Positions 11,700 to 23,960 of a DNA stretch of 64,000 nucleotides are shown piece after piece. Each line of letters begins with the position of its first letter. Position 1 is the first letter of the stretch. The position numbers and the translations under genes were made by a program. Location: contig OY282607.1 in the NCBI GenBank assembly GCA_958298945.1, forward strand, positions 79,166,868 through 79,230,867. Reading direction: 5' to 3'. The notes beneath the pieces were generated by a model, which saw only the letters and a list, made by a program, of their open reading frames with translations, did no database searches and was not told where the DNA came from. Source of the stretch: Atherix ibis. Its lineage: Eukaryota > Arthropoda > Insecta > Diptera > Athericidae.

Positions 11700-12244
11700 G
11701 TAACTTAAAATAGTACTTAAAGTTTAATTAACTATTTAAGAACATATTCACAAGGAAAATTGAAACAATGAACATGTCAAGAATGTCGAACATACTCATA
11801 AAGTCATTTACGATTAGGTAACCACGTCGAGTACTCTTAGCTGTAATTGCTGAAAATGAAAGCTTTTATGTTTGTAATTATTGATGGAAGTGCTTGTACT
11901 CGTAGTTGTTTCCATCACTCACGAATGATCCTTGGAAACTTTTCAACGATGTAAAGTCAGTGCTCCTTTAGTGTCAGTAATCTCTGAATTGAGGATAATT
12001 GAAAGTTTCCTTAACAACAATGCTTTACGCACACTCTTCTATAAGGGAAACTGCGTAGGTTAAAAAAATGAAATTAGTTTTAAAAAAACCAGGACGATTA
12101 TTTAATTTTTTTTTCTAAATATGTCGAGTAAATCCTTTTGTTAATTCTGCCAAAAATAATCATTAAATTAAAAAATTGCTATTTCAATTTTATAACCGAC
12201 TGTATCTGATTCGGTACCGTTGGATAACCACTATTATGCTTTTC

Positions 12245-13010
12245 AGTAAATACAGTGACTCATAAAATTATTCATGCGTTCAGCTACGCTTTATTAATTT
12301 CTTACATTTCTTCAAATTATACGTAGTGTGGTGCAGATAAATAATGATTTTTTTTACTAATTTTATTTTCTATTTAAAAATCAATATTATTGCCTTCAAA
12401 ATGGTTCCTTTTTGGCTCATATACATCTGTGGAGGCATTGCTTTCACTCTTTTTGGAAGGTTTCAACTGTAGTTGTCTTCATCTCATTGGTTAAACACTT
12501 TTACTTATTATTAGCAGCACCTAAATGATGCACTTTAAAGTGTTTTTTAGTAGTATTTTTGAGGATCGAAAACTATTGAAAGAATTTCGATCCTCAAAAA
12601 AAAAGTGTGGGAGGCGTTATTATGGTAGAGCACCCAATTACATGCAATATAAACTCTCGTGCCAGAAATCCTTATTTTGAACCTTCTTAGGATTCACTAA
12701 TCAGCTGCAATTTTACACAATGTTCTACATTTTTATCAGATCACGATTTTAAAGGGCTTTTCGAGCGAGGTTCATCTTCCACTGATTATCCATATTTTTA
12801 AAAATACTCTATATCCCTGCAATTTCTAAGGTCTTGATAGAGAATGATCCCCATAGTTACCAGGTTTCTCAAAAAATTTGATGGCTCATTGTTCGCTGTT
12901 GCTTTTTTCATAACGCATTGCAAAAACACAACTTCACTTAAAAAGCTCTGTAGAGTTAAGTATTACCGGACAATTTAGATAAAAGTTTTGTGAAGGGTAA
13001 GGTCTGCTGT
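12245..13010 (-). mobile_element. Possible Tc1-like remnant
   Basis: The left edge (cagtgactcataaaattatt) resembles a Tc1-family terminal repeat. On the minus strand a run such as ETFQKE.KQCLHRCI near 12410-12470 recalls the C-terminal 'LV.SMPRRCQAVI..KG' region of Tc1 transposases, and weaker helix-turn-helix-like pieces follow to about 12900. No convincing right end or catalytic residues were seen. A 16-bp hairpin (12556-12571 with 12585-12600) lies inside. Confidence 0.3.
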
Positions 13011-14080
13011 ATTGCGCCATCACTCTCAGTGATCTTTATTTTTTATATATTTGTTCGCTTTCTAATATTTCATATATTTTTTTTCAATATATATTTAGTT
13101 ACATTTATTAATTTATAAAAAAATTTGAGATTTTTATTTACAACTGACGGTATCCCGCCTATTTAAGCTTGAGTCAAACTTAAAACTGTAACCTATAATA
13201 TAAATACAGCTCGGTATCTATAAATCATTTTTTTTTTTTTAAAAAAATCTTTTTATCTATCAAAAATATGTGTACATGATAAAATTTTTTTTTTTACTCC
13301 CTCTTAATCCTTTAAAAAATACTATTGGTATAGTTCTTCCTGAATCTTATTATTATGACTCTTTCAGAAATAATTTATAGAAAAATTATTTAAATCATAA
13401 AATCTGGAAAAAATATTGTTATATGTTTTCTATTAAAAGATAAATTCGTTCAAATAGTCATTTTCTATTATATGTGTATGTGTAAAAGTACCTACGACTC
13501 TCAGATATTATTTATTTCTTAAATGTTATCATATTTCTTTCAAAAAACAAGCAAAAAAACACTTTTGTCCTTGCTTAACTTAACTGTTATATAATGCAGT
13601 TACTTAAAAAAATGCGAATATAATATTAGTAAAATCACAACTAACTGTACGTATTTATGTAGACGCCTTTTAAAAAGCTTATAGCATAGAAGTAAATAAA
13701 TTATTAGATAATATCCGATTCACGTACTCATGATTATTTTGCTGTATGCTAACAATAGTACAAGAGCATAAATGCTCGTACAAACATAAAATTTCCGCAG
13801 AATTTCTAATTTCAATGAAAGCACGAATTTTACGAGCACCGTTAATTGTGAATAACGAGCAGAATCAATTAATAATTTTCCATAATACATTTGCACGTAA
13901 ATTTCTATTTCGATTTTTTTCATAATACTTTAAGTAGTTATAAAACCAAGTACTATTATTATAAAGTATGAAGGATACTTTTAAACTTTTAAGAAAACTT
14001 ACTAGTTTTTATTAAACCCTAATTTAATTCTAAACCCAAAAATGAAAGGTTTTTACAACGTATTTTTGATGAATTTTTAA

Positions 14081-14975
14081 GGAAATATTTGATTTTTTTA
14101 GGGTTAATTTTTACTGATCAGCTATCAGCTAATGATATGAGTAATTTCCATCACAGATTGACTTATCTTTTTTTTATTCATCCTGTAGCGAAGAGGTATT
14201 CCAATAAGCACGAGCTATTTTTGAAAGCTAATTGCAGCCATGTTGGTTTTTGACGCCAGGGAATATTTGATTTTTTTTAGGATTAGTTTTTACTGATCAG
14301 CTATCAGCTATTGGGATAAGTAATTTCCATCACAGATTGACTTATCTTTTTTTTATTCATCCTGTAGCGAAGAGGTATTCCAATAAGCACGAGCTATTTT
14401 TGAAAGCTAATTGCAGCCATGTTGGTTTTTGACGCCAGGGAATATTTGATTTTTTTTTGGATCAGTTTTTACTGATCAGCTATCAGCTAATGGTATAAGT
14501 AATTTCCATCATAGATTGACTAATATTTTTTCATTCATTCTGTAGCGAAGAGGTATTCGAATAACTACGAGACATTTTTGACAGCTAATTGCAGCCATGT
14601 TGGTTTTTGACGCCAGGGAATATTTGATTTTTTTTAGGATTAGTTTTTACTGATCAGCTATCAGCTATTGGTATAAGTAATTTCCATCACAGATTGACTA
14701 ATATTTTTTCATTCATCCTGTAGCGAAGAGGTATTCCAATAAGCACGAACCATTTTTGACAGCTATTTGTAGCCATATTGTTTTTTGACGCCAGGGAATA
14801 TTTGATTTTTTTTAGGATAAATTTTTACTGATCAGCTATCAGCTAATGGTATGAGTAATTTCCACCACAGATTGACTAATATTTTTTTCATTCATCCTGT
14901 AGCGAAGAGGTATTCGAATAAGCACGAACCATTTTTGACAGCTGATTGCAGCCATGTTGTTTTTTCACGCCATCT
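14081..14975. repeat. 178-bp tandem repeat, five units
   Basis: Five head-to-tail copies of a 176-180 bp unit. The landmark gatcagctatcagcta falls near 14116, 14295, 14473, 14653 and 14829. Each unit also has cctgtagcgaagaggtattc and ends around gttttttgacgcc. Units 1-2 and 3-5 share sub-variants (sttatctttttttt versus ctaatattttttcattc). The unit begins with tactgatcagctatcagcta, a short inverted-repeat-like core. Confidence 0.95.
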
Positions 14976-17621
14976 TATAATATATGGGTCAGTTAATAAT
15001 TAAGTTACAAGAAACAAAATTTTATATCCATCGTTTACAAAATGCACTCTTATAAAATACAGCTGATATAAAAACTAAAGATTAGTAATCTCTTAAAGGC
15101 GGCTCCAATTTTGCCAAGCAAATAATCCTTAGTAGTAATGAAGGTGAACTGCTCCGTAAAGAAGCAAAAATTGTTGGACTTTCAAAACGTGTCTGTCTGG
15201 TGTATATTTTGGGTTGAGGGCCATAAATGTTCCTTATTACTTCGAGAATAATGCAGTAGTAAATGGTAATTGTTACCGTCATATAATTTGGAAAGAAAGC
15301 TGAGATACTCGTACTATATTTCATAGCTTATCCTAAAAGAAGCTCTCAGCCAATGTGTTTTAATTTTATTTCGAAAATACGTAGCCGTTATTGAAAAAAA
15401 AGTGTACATGAATTTTCAGAAAACAGGTCAAAATTGTATTCTTCGTTATATTCAGCAGTAAGTAATCTTTTGTAGGAACTCTTTAATTATTCTGAACTAA
15501 ACACGTAATTACCATAGCCTAACCAGTAGATACACTGAATATGTTTTAATTGGAGGTACTTCGATTGGTAGCGGCTGTTGATTTTTAGTTGGTATATAAT
15601 TATATGAGCATTTTTTTCTTACCAGGTAGCTAAATCGTTATTCTACTCTTTTGATGAATCTCGGAAAAATAGAAATGATTTATTCCACCAAATTTTGGAA
15701 TAATCATCAAAAGAAATTAATTCTAGAACAATAACTATTTCCAATTATATTTAAGATTATTTCAAATGTAAATTATTATAACATTAATGATTGCTAATAG
15801 TAATCATATCCAATAGCAACTAATTCGGATACGGATATTAATTTTAGGTTCAGTCGAAATTCGAATATTTGATTTAGTAATCTATTTATCTACGTTTAGT
15901 CTACATAATATATAGTCGAAAATAAGGAAGATTGTAAATGAAATCGAATTAGTCGATTTGTTAGCAAAGCAAACAGAGGTTTGGTTCCGTTGAGAATTGT
16001 TTTCGGTGTCGGCAGCTTAAGTAAATAAATTCCAATACCAATGATACTTTAGATTGTATCGAACTGTTAATAAATAATTAATGGCACGATGGTATAAAGA
16101 TACTAGTATAAATTATTTATATAAACGATTTATAACTACAAAAAGTCCGAAAATAGAAAAACAGACATTTTTGTCATTAATTTTATTTCAACCAAATTAC
16201 TATTAAAAATTTAGTAAAGCAAGGTAACCATTATTAGGCAAAAATATAAAACACAAACTTGAATATATGAAATTTCTTTTCTTAAATGAGAAATTGTATC
16301 GTAAAATTATTTATATTTAAAGTAATTTATAGACACATTTTTGTATATAAAAAATTGCAAATATTTTAAACTCAAAATATTTATTTATCATTTTAAATAA
16401 CAAAAAATAAAGTGCATAAGAAAATAGAACTAATTAAAGGACATAAATTCTAGTAGAGAATTTTCTAGATGGATTGGCCCCAATAACCGGAAAATGCTCG
16501 ATAAATTGCAATAAAATTTGGTAAAGTCTTAAGTATGTTAAAGCATTCTTAATTCTTAAATGCCTGCGATTATATAAAAATACGTGTAGCTTTAACTCAA
16601 CGCCATAAGGAAAGCGTACTAAAATTGGGATGAAATAATCTGACAGCCCTTGTGAACTGGAAAATTGTTATCTTTTTATATTATATTGTAACCTCATAGA
16701 CTAATTGGTATTAAGGACAAAGTAAGATCCTGTAATTATGTTATCAAATTCCCAATAGATTTATAAAATCAATTAGTAATAAAGTTAAATATACGCATTA
16801 TTATAATAACAAAATAAATTTAAATTAATATTTTTAAAATTATGTAAGGGATTTCAGTTTTTTCAACTGTGTTAAAAAGCTATCAAAAGTTTAAAAAATA
16901 CCCCATTTTTAGGATAAACTAATTAAACAAACTATCCAAATATCATTTATTACCACTTCACCCATACAACAATAAAAAAATTATTAATCAATAAAACAAG
17001 AGAATATGTAATTTGGCCAAAATATGCAATTATCTTAAAAAAGTTGTCTTTTCAAAGATATCTTTATTTGTTTATTGATTAATTTAAATATTCGCAAAAA
17101 CTTTCTCAATACTTAAACAGCTTTTTATGAAAATATTTTACGGTACGCTTATAAGCTCTAGTTTGAATACCTCATCAATCTACTACAGATCTTCTTCATA
17201 TTCATATAAAAGTAAAAAATTTTAAACTATTAAAAATCCAGCATATCTCTTTTTTATAGAAAAATCAAATTAATCTCCTTTCTTTAGACGATTCTATAAT
17301 ATAAATATTTTTTTGGGTTTAAATTGTTGTCAATCGATTGTTGTTAATATCAGTGATTATAAAAAAAAGTGCTCACTCTAATACGATTATGCATCATAAT
17401 CTAGAATTATTAAATAAAATACAAAATATTAGTTAACAATCTAGATATGATTATTTTTATTAATAAATAATTCATTATTCGAAACATTTTTTATAAGCAC
17501 TTGTTCGTATCGCCTCCAGATTCTTCTCTAAAATATCGTTCATTGCTTCAATGGACTCAAAATGTCTTCCGACAAGTGGTAATTTCAGTTTGGAGAGCTG
17601 AAAAAATTTGCATGAAACTAT

Positions 17622-18164
17622 ATATTGGGTTGTACGGAAAATAATTTCATTAGCTGATGAAGACACAATAAAGGAATTAATTGATGCAAACTGGCGAATA
17701 ACAACTCGTAAGATCGCTGAGAGATTAAATTTATCGAATTCGACCGTTCATGAGACTAGGCTTAATCTCAAAGCTCGACATAGGTTTGTGCCGTCGCATT
17801 GACGTTTGTGGTTTGCTTCTCAAACGCCAAGAAAATGATCCATTTTTGAAGCGTATCATCACTAGGGACGAGAAATGGGTTGTCTAAAACAATGTTAAGC
17901 GCAAAAGATCTTGAAGTAGAAAAGATGAACCGGCTCAAAGGACTTCGAAAGCCAATATTCATCAAAAAAAGGTTATGCTATCTGTTTGGTGGGATTTCAA
18001 AGGAATCGTTTATTTTGAGTTTCTATTTCAAGTCTGAAGTGTACTGTCATCAGTTGGACAAATTGAACAATTCACTTAAAGAAAAAAAACCAGAACTGGT
18101 CAATTGGTCAATCGGCCACAGTGTTCCAACAGGTTAATGCGAAACCACATACAAGTAAATTCTG
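17622..18164 (+). mobile_element. Mellifera-like mariner C2, 5'-deleted and 3'-truncated
   Basis: A terminal repeat (ttgggttgtacggaaaataa, 17624-17643) is fused directly to codons for ADEDTIKELIDANWRITTRK (17653 on), so the N-terminal DNA-binding domain is missing. Helix-turn-helix and RRIDVCGLLLKRQENDPFLKR-like pieces follow. The first catalytic block reads RDEKWVV near 17870, then ANIHQKKVMLSVWWDFKGIVYFE near 17950-18020 and VYCHQLDKLNNSLKEKKPEL near 18040-18095. It breaks off soon after the position of the second catalytic Asp. Several frameshifts are present. Confidence 0.8.
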
Positions 18165-18479
18165 CAATAGCTCGTTCAAGCCTGACGTCAGCAATATGTT
18201 TGTGATGCTCTTAATAAAAAAAATTCAACTCCTTCGGAAAAATCCAGGCTGCGAAAACGTAAACTAAAATGTTTAATATTTTTGGCAGTGGAAGACGTTC
18301 ACCGTCTACTGGAACAAGGCAAATTTTCAACCCTTTCTCAGTTATATTTTTGAGATACTCTTTACCACTCATATGTTTGTGTTTTAGATATACGTGACTC
18401 ATTCTGAGCATTGTTCTATATTAGCAATGATTGACCGTCGTCAAAATTTAAAGCCAATTAATTTGTTCGATAGCGTTTT

Positions 18480-18780
18480 GCTTATTAAAAATCACAGAGC
18501 GCACTGACAACGAATAAAAATATCAACAGTTGTACAAAAACTATTTGATAGACCACGTCAAAACTCCACGTGACTATTAAGCACTTAGATTGAAGAAGAA
18601 GTGGATAGGCTTCTACACAAAAATTGTGAGACAATTTTATTGGTAATATATTCGTAGAACGCACACACATGCAAAATAACAGAACCATTTCGTAAATCAT
18701 GGGGCGCGAATTTTGAACTTTAGTATGCGATTGAAGTGGTTCGTTTAAAACTATTATGACATGAGATGTCATTTATGCGT
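18480..18780. repeat. Dispersed repeat copy 1
   Basis: Segments recur elsewhere in the window. The string around 18535-18570 (actatttgatagaccacgtc ...) recurs at about 21890-21925. The string around 18605-18680 (tctacacaaaaattgtgaga ... cgcacacac) recurs in diverged form at 62393-62460. The latter copy adjoins a DD41D-type transposase remnant, which suggests these are parts of one transposon family. Confidence 0.6.
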
Positions 18781-18875
18781 AAAAAAATAGATTTTTTAAT
18801 ATTGCGGGTTTTGATATTTGATCATCTAGTAGTGGAAATTTGCAATACAAATCAGTATTCTATTTTAAAATATTA

Positions 18876-20172
18876 AAAAAGGGTTATTCAGTAAGTACTT
18901 AGCCTCACCGCCCGATGAAACTGCTGTCACAAAAAAAATTTACCATCGTGCAGTACATTCTTCTTGTAGTCAACTGTCAAAGTTTCAGTCGATTATCTTT
19001 ATTACTTTTGTTTTGAGAGGCTTTGAAAGCGAGCGTGTCGGTCGGTTGCACAAAAATGGAAAAAGAACAATATCGTTCGGTGATTAGATTCTTGTTTTTG
19101 GAAGGGAAAACGTGCAGCGAAATCAAAGATCGCTTGGATGCTGTGTATGGTGACTCTTCTCCTTCGATGGCGACCGTCAAGAATTGGTTCAACGAGTTTG
19201 TTCGTGGCCGCACGTCGGTTTTTGATGAGCCACGCCCAGGTGCCCCGAAAACGGCTGCTACGGAGGAAAACGTTAAAAAAGTCCACGATCTCGTGTTGGC
19301 AGACCGTCGATTGAAGGTTCACGAGATAGCTGAGACTGTGGGCATCGCAGTAGGAATGGTGCATCACATATTCTACACTAAGAACTGGGCATTAGAAAGC
19401 TGTCGGCGCGATGGGTGCCGCATTTGCTCACACCGGAAAACAAGCGCAACCGTGAGACCACATCGGCGACGTGTTTGGCGCTGTTTCAGCGCAATCCAGC
19501 GGAGTTCTTGCGTCGTTTCGTGACCGTCGACGAAACATGGATTCACTGGTACACATTAGAGACCAAGCAACAGTCAAAACAGTGGACTTCACCCGGCGAA
19601 CGTGCTCCGAAGAATGCGAAGACTGTTCGATCGGCCGGAAAGGTGATGGCCACCGTTTTCTGGGATTCACAAGGTGTGATCCACATCGATTACCTCGAGA
19701 AGGGTAAAACAATCACGGGGCGCTACTATGCCGACTTATTGGGCCGATTTGACGTCGAATTGAAGAAAAAGCAGCCCCGCTTTGCGAAGAAAAAAGTGCT
19801 GTTCCACCACGACAACGCGCCGGCTCACACCTCCGCCGTCGCCATGGCCAAATTGGTCGAATTACGCTGCGAATTGCTGCCCCATCCACCGTACTCTCCA
19901 GATTTGGCCCCCTGTGACTACTTTTTGTTTCCAAACCTGAAAAAATCACTCGCCGGGAATAGATTTGGGTCGAATGAGGAGGTCATCGTCGCCACGGAGG
20001 CCTATTTTGCTTCCCTCGAGAAAATGTATTTTTTGGACGGGTTAAAAAAGTTAGAGCATCGCTGGGCCAAGTGTATCGAACTTGAAGGAGATTATGTGGA
20101 AAAATAAATTGCCACCTTTGCAAAATTTTCGTTTTTCTTTTGTAGGCTAAGTACTTGTTGAATGACAATTTA
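18876..20172 (+). mobile_element. Mariner element D1 (near-intact young family)
   Basis: The inverted ends (gggttattcagtaagtactt near 18881 and its near-complement ending about 20166) enclose about 1.3 kb. It is nearly identical by eye to the element at 34119-35359 but keeps about 55 bp of leader (about 18925-18980) that copy D2 lacks. The outermost bases are eroded and TA duplication is only clear at the left. The GC content is well above that of the surrounding intron, as expected for a recent arrival. Confidence 0.9.
19056..20107 (+). pseudogene. Mariner transposase D1, one frameshift
   Basis: The start is ATG at 19056 (MEKEQYRSV) and the stop is TAA after DYVEK at 20107. The N-terminal paired helix-turn-helix region reads FVRGRTSVFDEPRPGAPKT. 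A 2-nt insertion near 19364-19369 (within the HHI-L region) shifts the frame, after which the frame is open to the end. The catalytic Asps are visible in VTVDETWIHWY, FHHDNAPAHT and APCDYFLF, with 34 residues between the last two (DD34D). Total length would be about 350 residues, which is full size. Compared with copy D2 this is the only frame-disrupting difference I found, so it is a recently inactivated copy. Confidence 0.9.
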
Positions 20173-20337
20173 TTTCACTGTTTATTATTTATTAAAACAG
20201 AATTAGAAAGCGTAAGAGCATATAAAAGTTATTTGATTATATCAAAATAATTATCTGCACAAATAAAAATGAGATAACGTAATATTATGTTGAAATTAAA
20301 ATAACCACACCGCAACTTAGAAAATATAAATTTTAAT

Positions 20338-20416
20338 GTATTAACAGTAATACGATCGTTACATTTAGTTTCTCAAGTATTAACAGTAATACGATCGTTA
20401 CACTTGGTTTCTCAAT
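20338..20416. repeat. 39-bp tandem duplication
   Basis: Two adjacent copies of a unit containing ttaacagtaatacgatcgtt (from 20341 and 20380), differing at a few bases. Function is unknown. Confidence 0.85.
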
Positions 20417-20856
20417 TAAATTTCTTGCACTATTAAAATACGTTCTCTAAAATTTGCTTACACACACTTTACGTACGCCGGCACTGAGCAGTTTTCTGGT
20501 AAACATTCAACTGTCAACATCACATTTGTTTACATCTTATTCAATGACGAATATTTCAACTTTTAACCACTTTTTGTACCAAATAAATCATTAAAAGCCA
20601 TTGAAACATATTATAAACTAAATTTTTGTTAATTTCTCTAGTAAAAATGAAGATGTTAACTTACCGAAAGAAAGAAATTTCCGGTTTCCTTATTCTGTTG
20701 AATGACCAGTAAACTCTTCACAAAACATTTCATTTTCTAAAATCAAAACTTCCTATTAAATATTATCAACAATATAAATTTTTATATAAACACTTACTTT
20801 ATCGTAAATACATCAAAATAGATATAAGCTACACTTTCACTTGCGCTTTCAGATAA

Positions 20857-21587
20857 GTAATCCCCACCAGATATTATACACTTGTGCCAACGTTTTTTCC
20901 AATCCTCGAAGCACTTCAAAAAATCATTTTTTTTATCTTGTTCAGCTCCTCCTTCGATGCCATCTTTATCTCCTCAATCGTAGCGTAGCGTCGTGCTTTC
21001 ATGGGACTCTTCAGTTTCGGGAACAAGAAAAAGTCATAGGGTGGCAGATCTGGGGAATACGGTGGATGCGACATTATTAGTGTGTTGTTTTTGGCCAAAA
21101 ATTCGTGCACAAGAAACGATGCGAGAGAAGGAGCGTTTCTGGCGAATTGCTTCACGCAACTTGCGCATAACTCGCAGGTAATATTCCTTATTGACCGGTC
21201 TACCCTGTGGCAAGAACCCATGAAGCACCACGCCCCTGCAATCAAAGAAAACTGTCGTTCACACGCCCCGGCACGCTTTTCGTCATTCACATCTTCTCGG
21301 CCCTCTGAGATCATTTTGTACCACCGATAAACGTTGCTTCGGTCCAAGGTAGCTTCAGCATATGTGTATATTACAGTCAACACTCGGAATGCGTCCGCGC
21401 AATTAAATTTGTTTCGAAGGCGAGCCAAAACACGTGCAAGCAAAGCAGCTGTCAAAAATTAACTGAACATTTATTATAAAAATTAACTGTACATGAGTAC
21501 CAACATAACGCCACAAAAAAAATCGAAAATCGAATAAACGTAACCCGCGAAATTTCAAAATTCGCGATACTTTTTGAAAAGACCTCG
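20857..21587 (-). mobile_element. Mariner element B2, truncated and internally deleted
   Basis: One terminal repeat is present at the right (cgcgatactttttgaaaaga near 21562, TA at 21588-21589). The left end stops abruptly at about 20857 within the region downstream of the transposase, without a repeat. A minus-strand frame (21455-20916) joins an N-terminal piece (VYRWYKMISEGREDVNDE) to C-terminal pieces (FLVHEFLAKNNTLIMSHPPY, then SPDLPPYDFFLFPKLKSP and RRYATIEEIKMASKEEL). The central catalytic part is deleted. It belongs to the family of elements 7174-8095 and 41905-42258. Confidence 0.83.
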
Positions 21588-21689
21588 TACAATTTTATTT
21601 CATATCAAAAGATAATACAAAGAACAAAAATTGCCTGTCGTTGTGTTTAAATAAATATAAATTATGCTTTTGCAATTCAATAACTTTTT

Positions 21690-21945
21690 ATTACGACAAC
21701 TAGATGTCAGTGGGTGTCATGTCTACATAAAAAAATCTACACAAAAGTATGTAAACATTACGATTTCTCGCCGTTTCTGTAATTATTGTGCCAGAAAATT
21801 GCGTATGCATATACGGTAATCTGACGTATGGGCCTATCCAGATATTCGTTAATTTAAGCGAATAACAATTTCAACAGCTGTAAACGAACTATTTGACAGA
21901 TCACGTCAAAACTCCACGTGCATATTAGGCACGTTAAAACAATGA
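21690..21945. repeat. Dispersed repeat copy 2
   Basis: The stretch beginning actagatgtcagtgggtgtc (about 21700-21835) recurs at 62890-63050. The part at 21890-21925 recurs near 18540. No coding potential is visible. It is probably a non-autonomous or fragmentary transposon. Confidence 0.65.
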
Positions 21946-22161
21946 AATCTTTTAAATAATTCTTTAAAAATTTTAAATAAAGTTGAGAAAATTTGATACC
22001 TTTTTGATTTTTGAAAATTTACTGCGCTCACATTTTTCTACGGTCAGTTTTTCTAACATTTGTGATGAAGAGTAAATTAATAAGTACTTCGCAAATGTCA
22101 CCAACTATATTTTAACTCAAGACCATTTTTTACTGGATGCAGGCGCCTCAGTTTTATTTCA

Positions 22162-22221
22162 ATAAAAGAAAAAGTGTGCTAATGTACGCCTCAGTGTACA
22201 TTAGCACACTTTTTCTTTTAT
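22162..22221. repeat. Perfect 26-bp inverted repeat
   Basis: The arm at 22162-22187 (ataaaagaaaaagtgtgcta + atgtac) is followed after 8 bases by its exact complement (22196-22221). About 130 bp downstream the sequence gggacacaccgtgta resembles the terminal sequence of a DNA transposon, so this may be the remains of a foldback or MITE element. A matching end was not found. Confidence 0.88.
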
Positions 22222-23265
22222 TTAAATGGCTCTAACTTTCACATGAATTTAGGTGCATTTGAAAGATGATGAATGTATATTTTTAATGCTGTAAATTTTC
22301 AATAGATGGCGCTGCATGTTGTATGATTTAAATATAAATTTATTTTTGGGACACACCGTGTATGTCAGTCAATCTCAAAACCGTTTCAGTATCGCTAATT
22401 CAAAATACGAAGTTCAGAGCTTTGAAATAGCAAAAATAAAAACAATAAATTCCTCCATATGATTCCAAATACCAAATTATTATTTATTATAATAGTTCCC
22501 TGTAGATTTATTTATAGGCGATATACAAAAAAACTTTTCCAATTTGTCGAAGGTTTTATTACATTACCTTGAATAATTGCTTCCTGCAAGTATAACCTTT
22601 TTCCCTATCTAGAATTTAATCTACAATAACTATTTTTATTATGACCGAAGTAAATTACTATTTGTTAAGTATGGTCATGACAACCCTATCACCATCCTTA
22701 TTTGAATGAGCAAGAAACGCAGTTTTTCTTCGTCTATCCTACAAAATCAATTAGTCCACAATTGATCACTTCTGTTGTTATTTTTTTCACGAAAACAATT
22801 AACTTTATGCAGCTATAAGACAAATACCAAACAATTATTAGATTAGATTAATATCTTAATAACATAATCATTTATTGCCCTCTTGAGACAGGTTGGCGTA
22901 TATTGATTTCCGAATCTAGTGTCAACTGTTGTGGGTGGCGATAATATTATTTTTTTATGTGCAGTCATCACTAGATCAAAAACGCATCAGCCATAAATCA
23001 ATGGCTTAGTGGTGGTGAAATAATTATCCCAGAATCCATAAATTGATCGAATGTCCATTATTATCATTATTAGACCGTAAAACTGAATAATTCCGCACTT
23101 ATTTAGTTTATTCCTATTTGTCGTTTTGAACTTGTGTCAAATTATTTTCATTTCTTTTCTCAGTTTTTGGTAATATTTAATACCCGTTGTAGACGTTCAT
23201 CGTTTTCTTTCAACCTTATTTAATGATTGGATTTCTAACTAAAGTTTAACAGGATGAAAAAGGTC

Positions 23266-23679
23266 TCATGTCAATGTCGAATAATGTGAGCTGGAAACTC
23301 CAATTTTCCTCTTCAGTAGAAAATAATCAATAAATTTAGATAGAAAGTTTGGATGGGAAGTTTTCTTGTTGGAGCATATGGCACCTTTCTTGTTATCGAA
23401 AAACCATTTCAATTTCAAAGAAATTTTTTTCACCTTGAACGAATTCACATCCTCTAAAATACGATTGTCTGAGTTTTTCGTATGCAATACATTTTTTTTA
23501 GTTTTCTCATTAAAAGTTTTTACACACTTCACGAAAAAAGAAAAATTGTTTATTATGTTTTCAAAAAAAAAAAAGGACCTTTCAAGCACATATTTAAGAC
23601 TACACTTATGTATATGTACAGGTATGATTTTCTCCGAGAATATATAAGAGCACATATCCTTGTACCTAGGCGTTTTCAA
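23266..23679 (-). other. Unassigned 137-codon open frame
   Basis: An ATG-to-stop frame of 137 codons on the minus strand, close upstream of ferlin exon 2. It is rich in Lys, Phe, Ser and Asn and shows no recognisable domain. The opposite strand is also partly open, which is common in low-GC, stop-poor AT sequence. It is most likely chance, and is listed because of its length. Confidence 0.15.
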
Positions 23680-23782
23680 TTTTATACTTTGATATTCAAT
23701 TTAGGTTAGATTTACAAATGCTTACACCTTAAAATAATAATGAAATTTTGGATATGTTTTTCTAATTTTACTCTATTTGCAG

Positions 23783-23960
23783 GCATTCATATGGCCATTA
23801 GCACGACCAGCATCACCAGAGGAGAATGTTATTGTGGAGCTTCGGTCTCAAACAACGAAAATTCTATTGAAAACAAGTGGTGGATCTACAGGAAATAACT
23901 CCAGGGGAACCATAAACAGCAGTAGCAAATGTATCGGCCGTTATATAATATTGATGCAGG
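23783..23960 (+). CDS. Ferlin exon 2 (C2A core)
   Basis: A 178-nt exon with acceptor tttgcag (ending 23782) and donor GTAAGT at 23961. It enters in phase 0 and leaves one base. It encodes AFIWPLARPASPEENVIVEL, then RSQTTKILLKTSGG, a serine/asparagine-rich insert (STGNNSRGTINSSSK), and CIGRYIILMQ. The F-x-W-P motif, the 'ENVIVEL' strand and the 'IGRY..L' strand follow the order seen in the first C2 domain of otoferlin-type ferlins. The insert before CIGRY looks longer than in vertebrate otoferlin, from memory of that family. Confidence 0.85.

Larger units (their letters stand above)
11700..23782 (+). other. Ferlin intron A (12.1 kb)
   Basis: GT at 11700 and AG at 23781-23782 bound the intron. 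It contains a possible Tc1-like scrap (12245-13010), a 178-bp tandem repeat, a mellifera-like mariner fragment (17622), a mariner with a frameshift (18876), a truncated mariner (20857), a dispersed repeat and a 26-bp hairpin. In the stretches 11700-12240, 13010-14080, 14980-17620, 20420-20855 and 22325-23265 I saw nothing beyond short chance frames. Confidence 0.7.

Noticed and set aside
15082..15324. 80-codon minus-strand frame with a hydrophobic N-terminus
   Set aside because: No recognisable motif, splice context or repeat relation; kept only as a remark.
19428..19949. Open frames antisense to the mariner D1 transposase (94 and 78 codons), and the same in D2
   Set aside because: They are shadows of the higher-GC transposase coding frame and occur identically in both copies.
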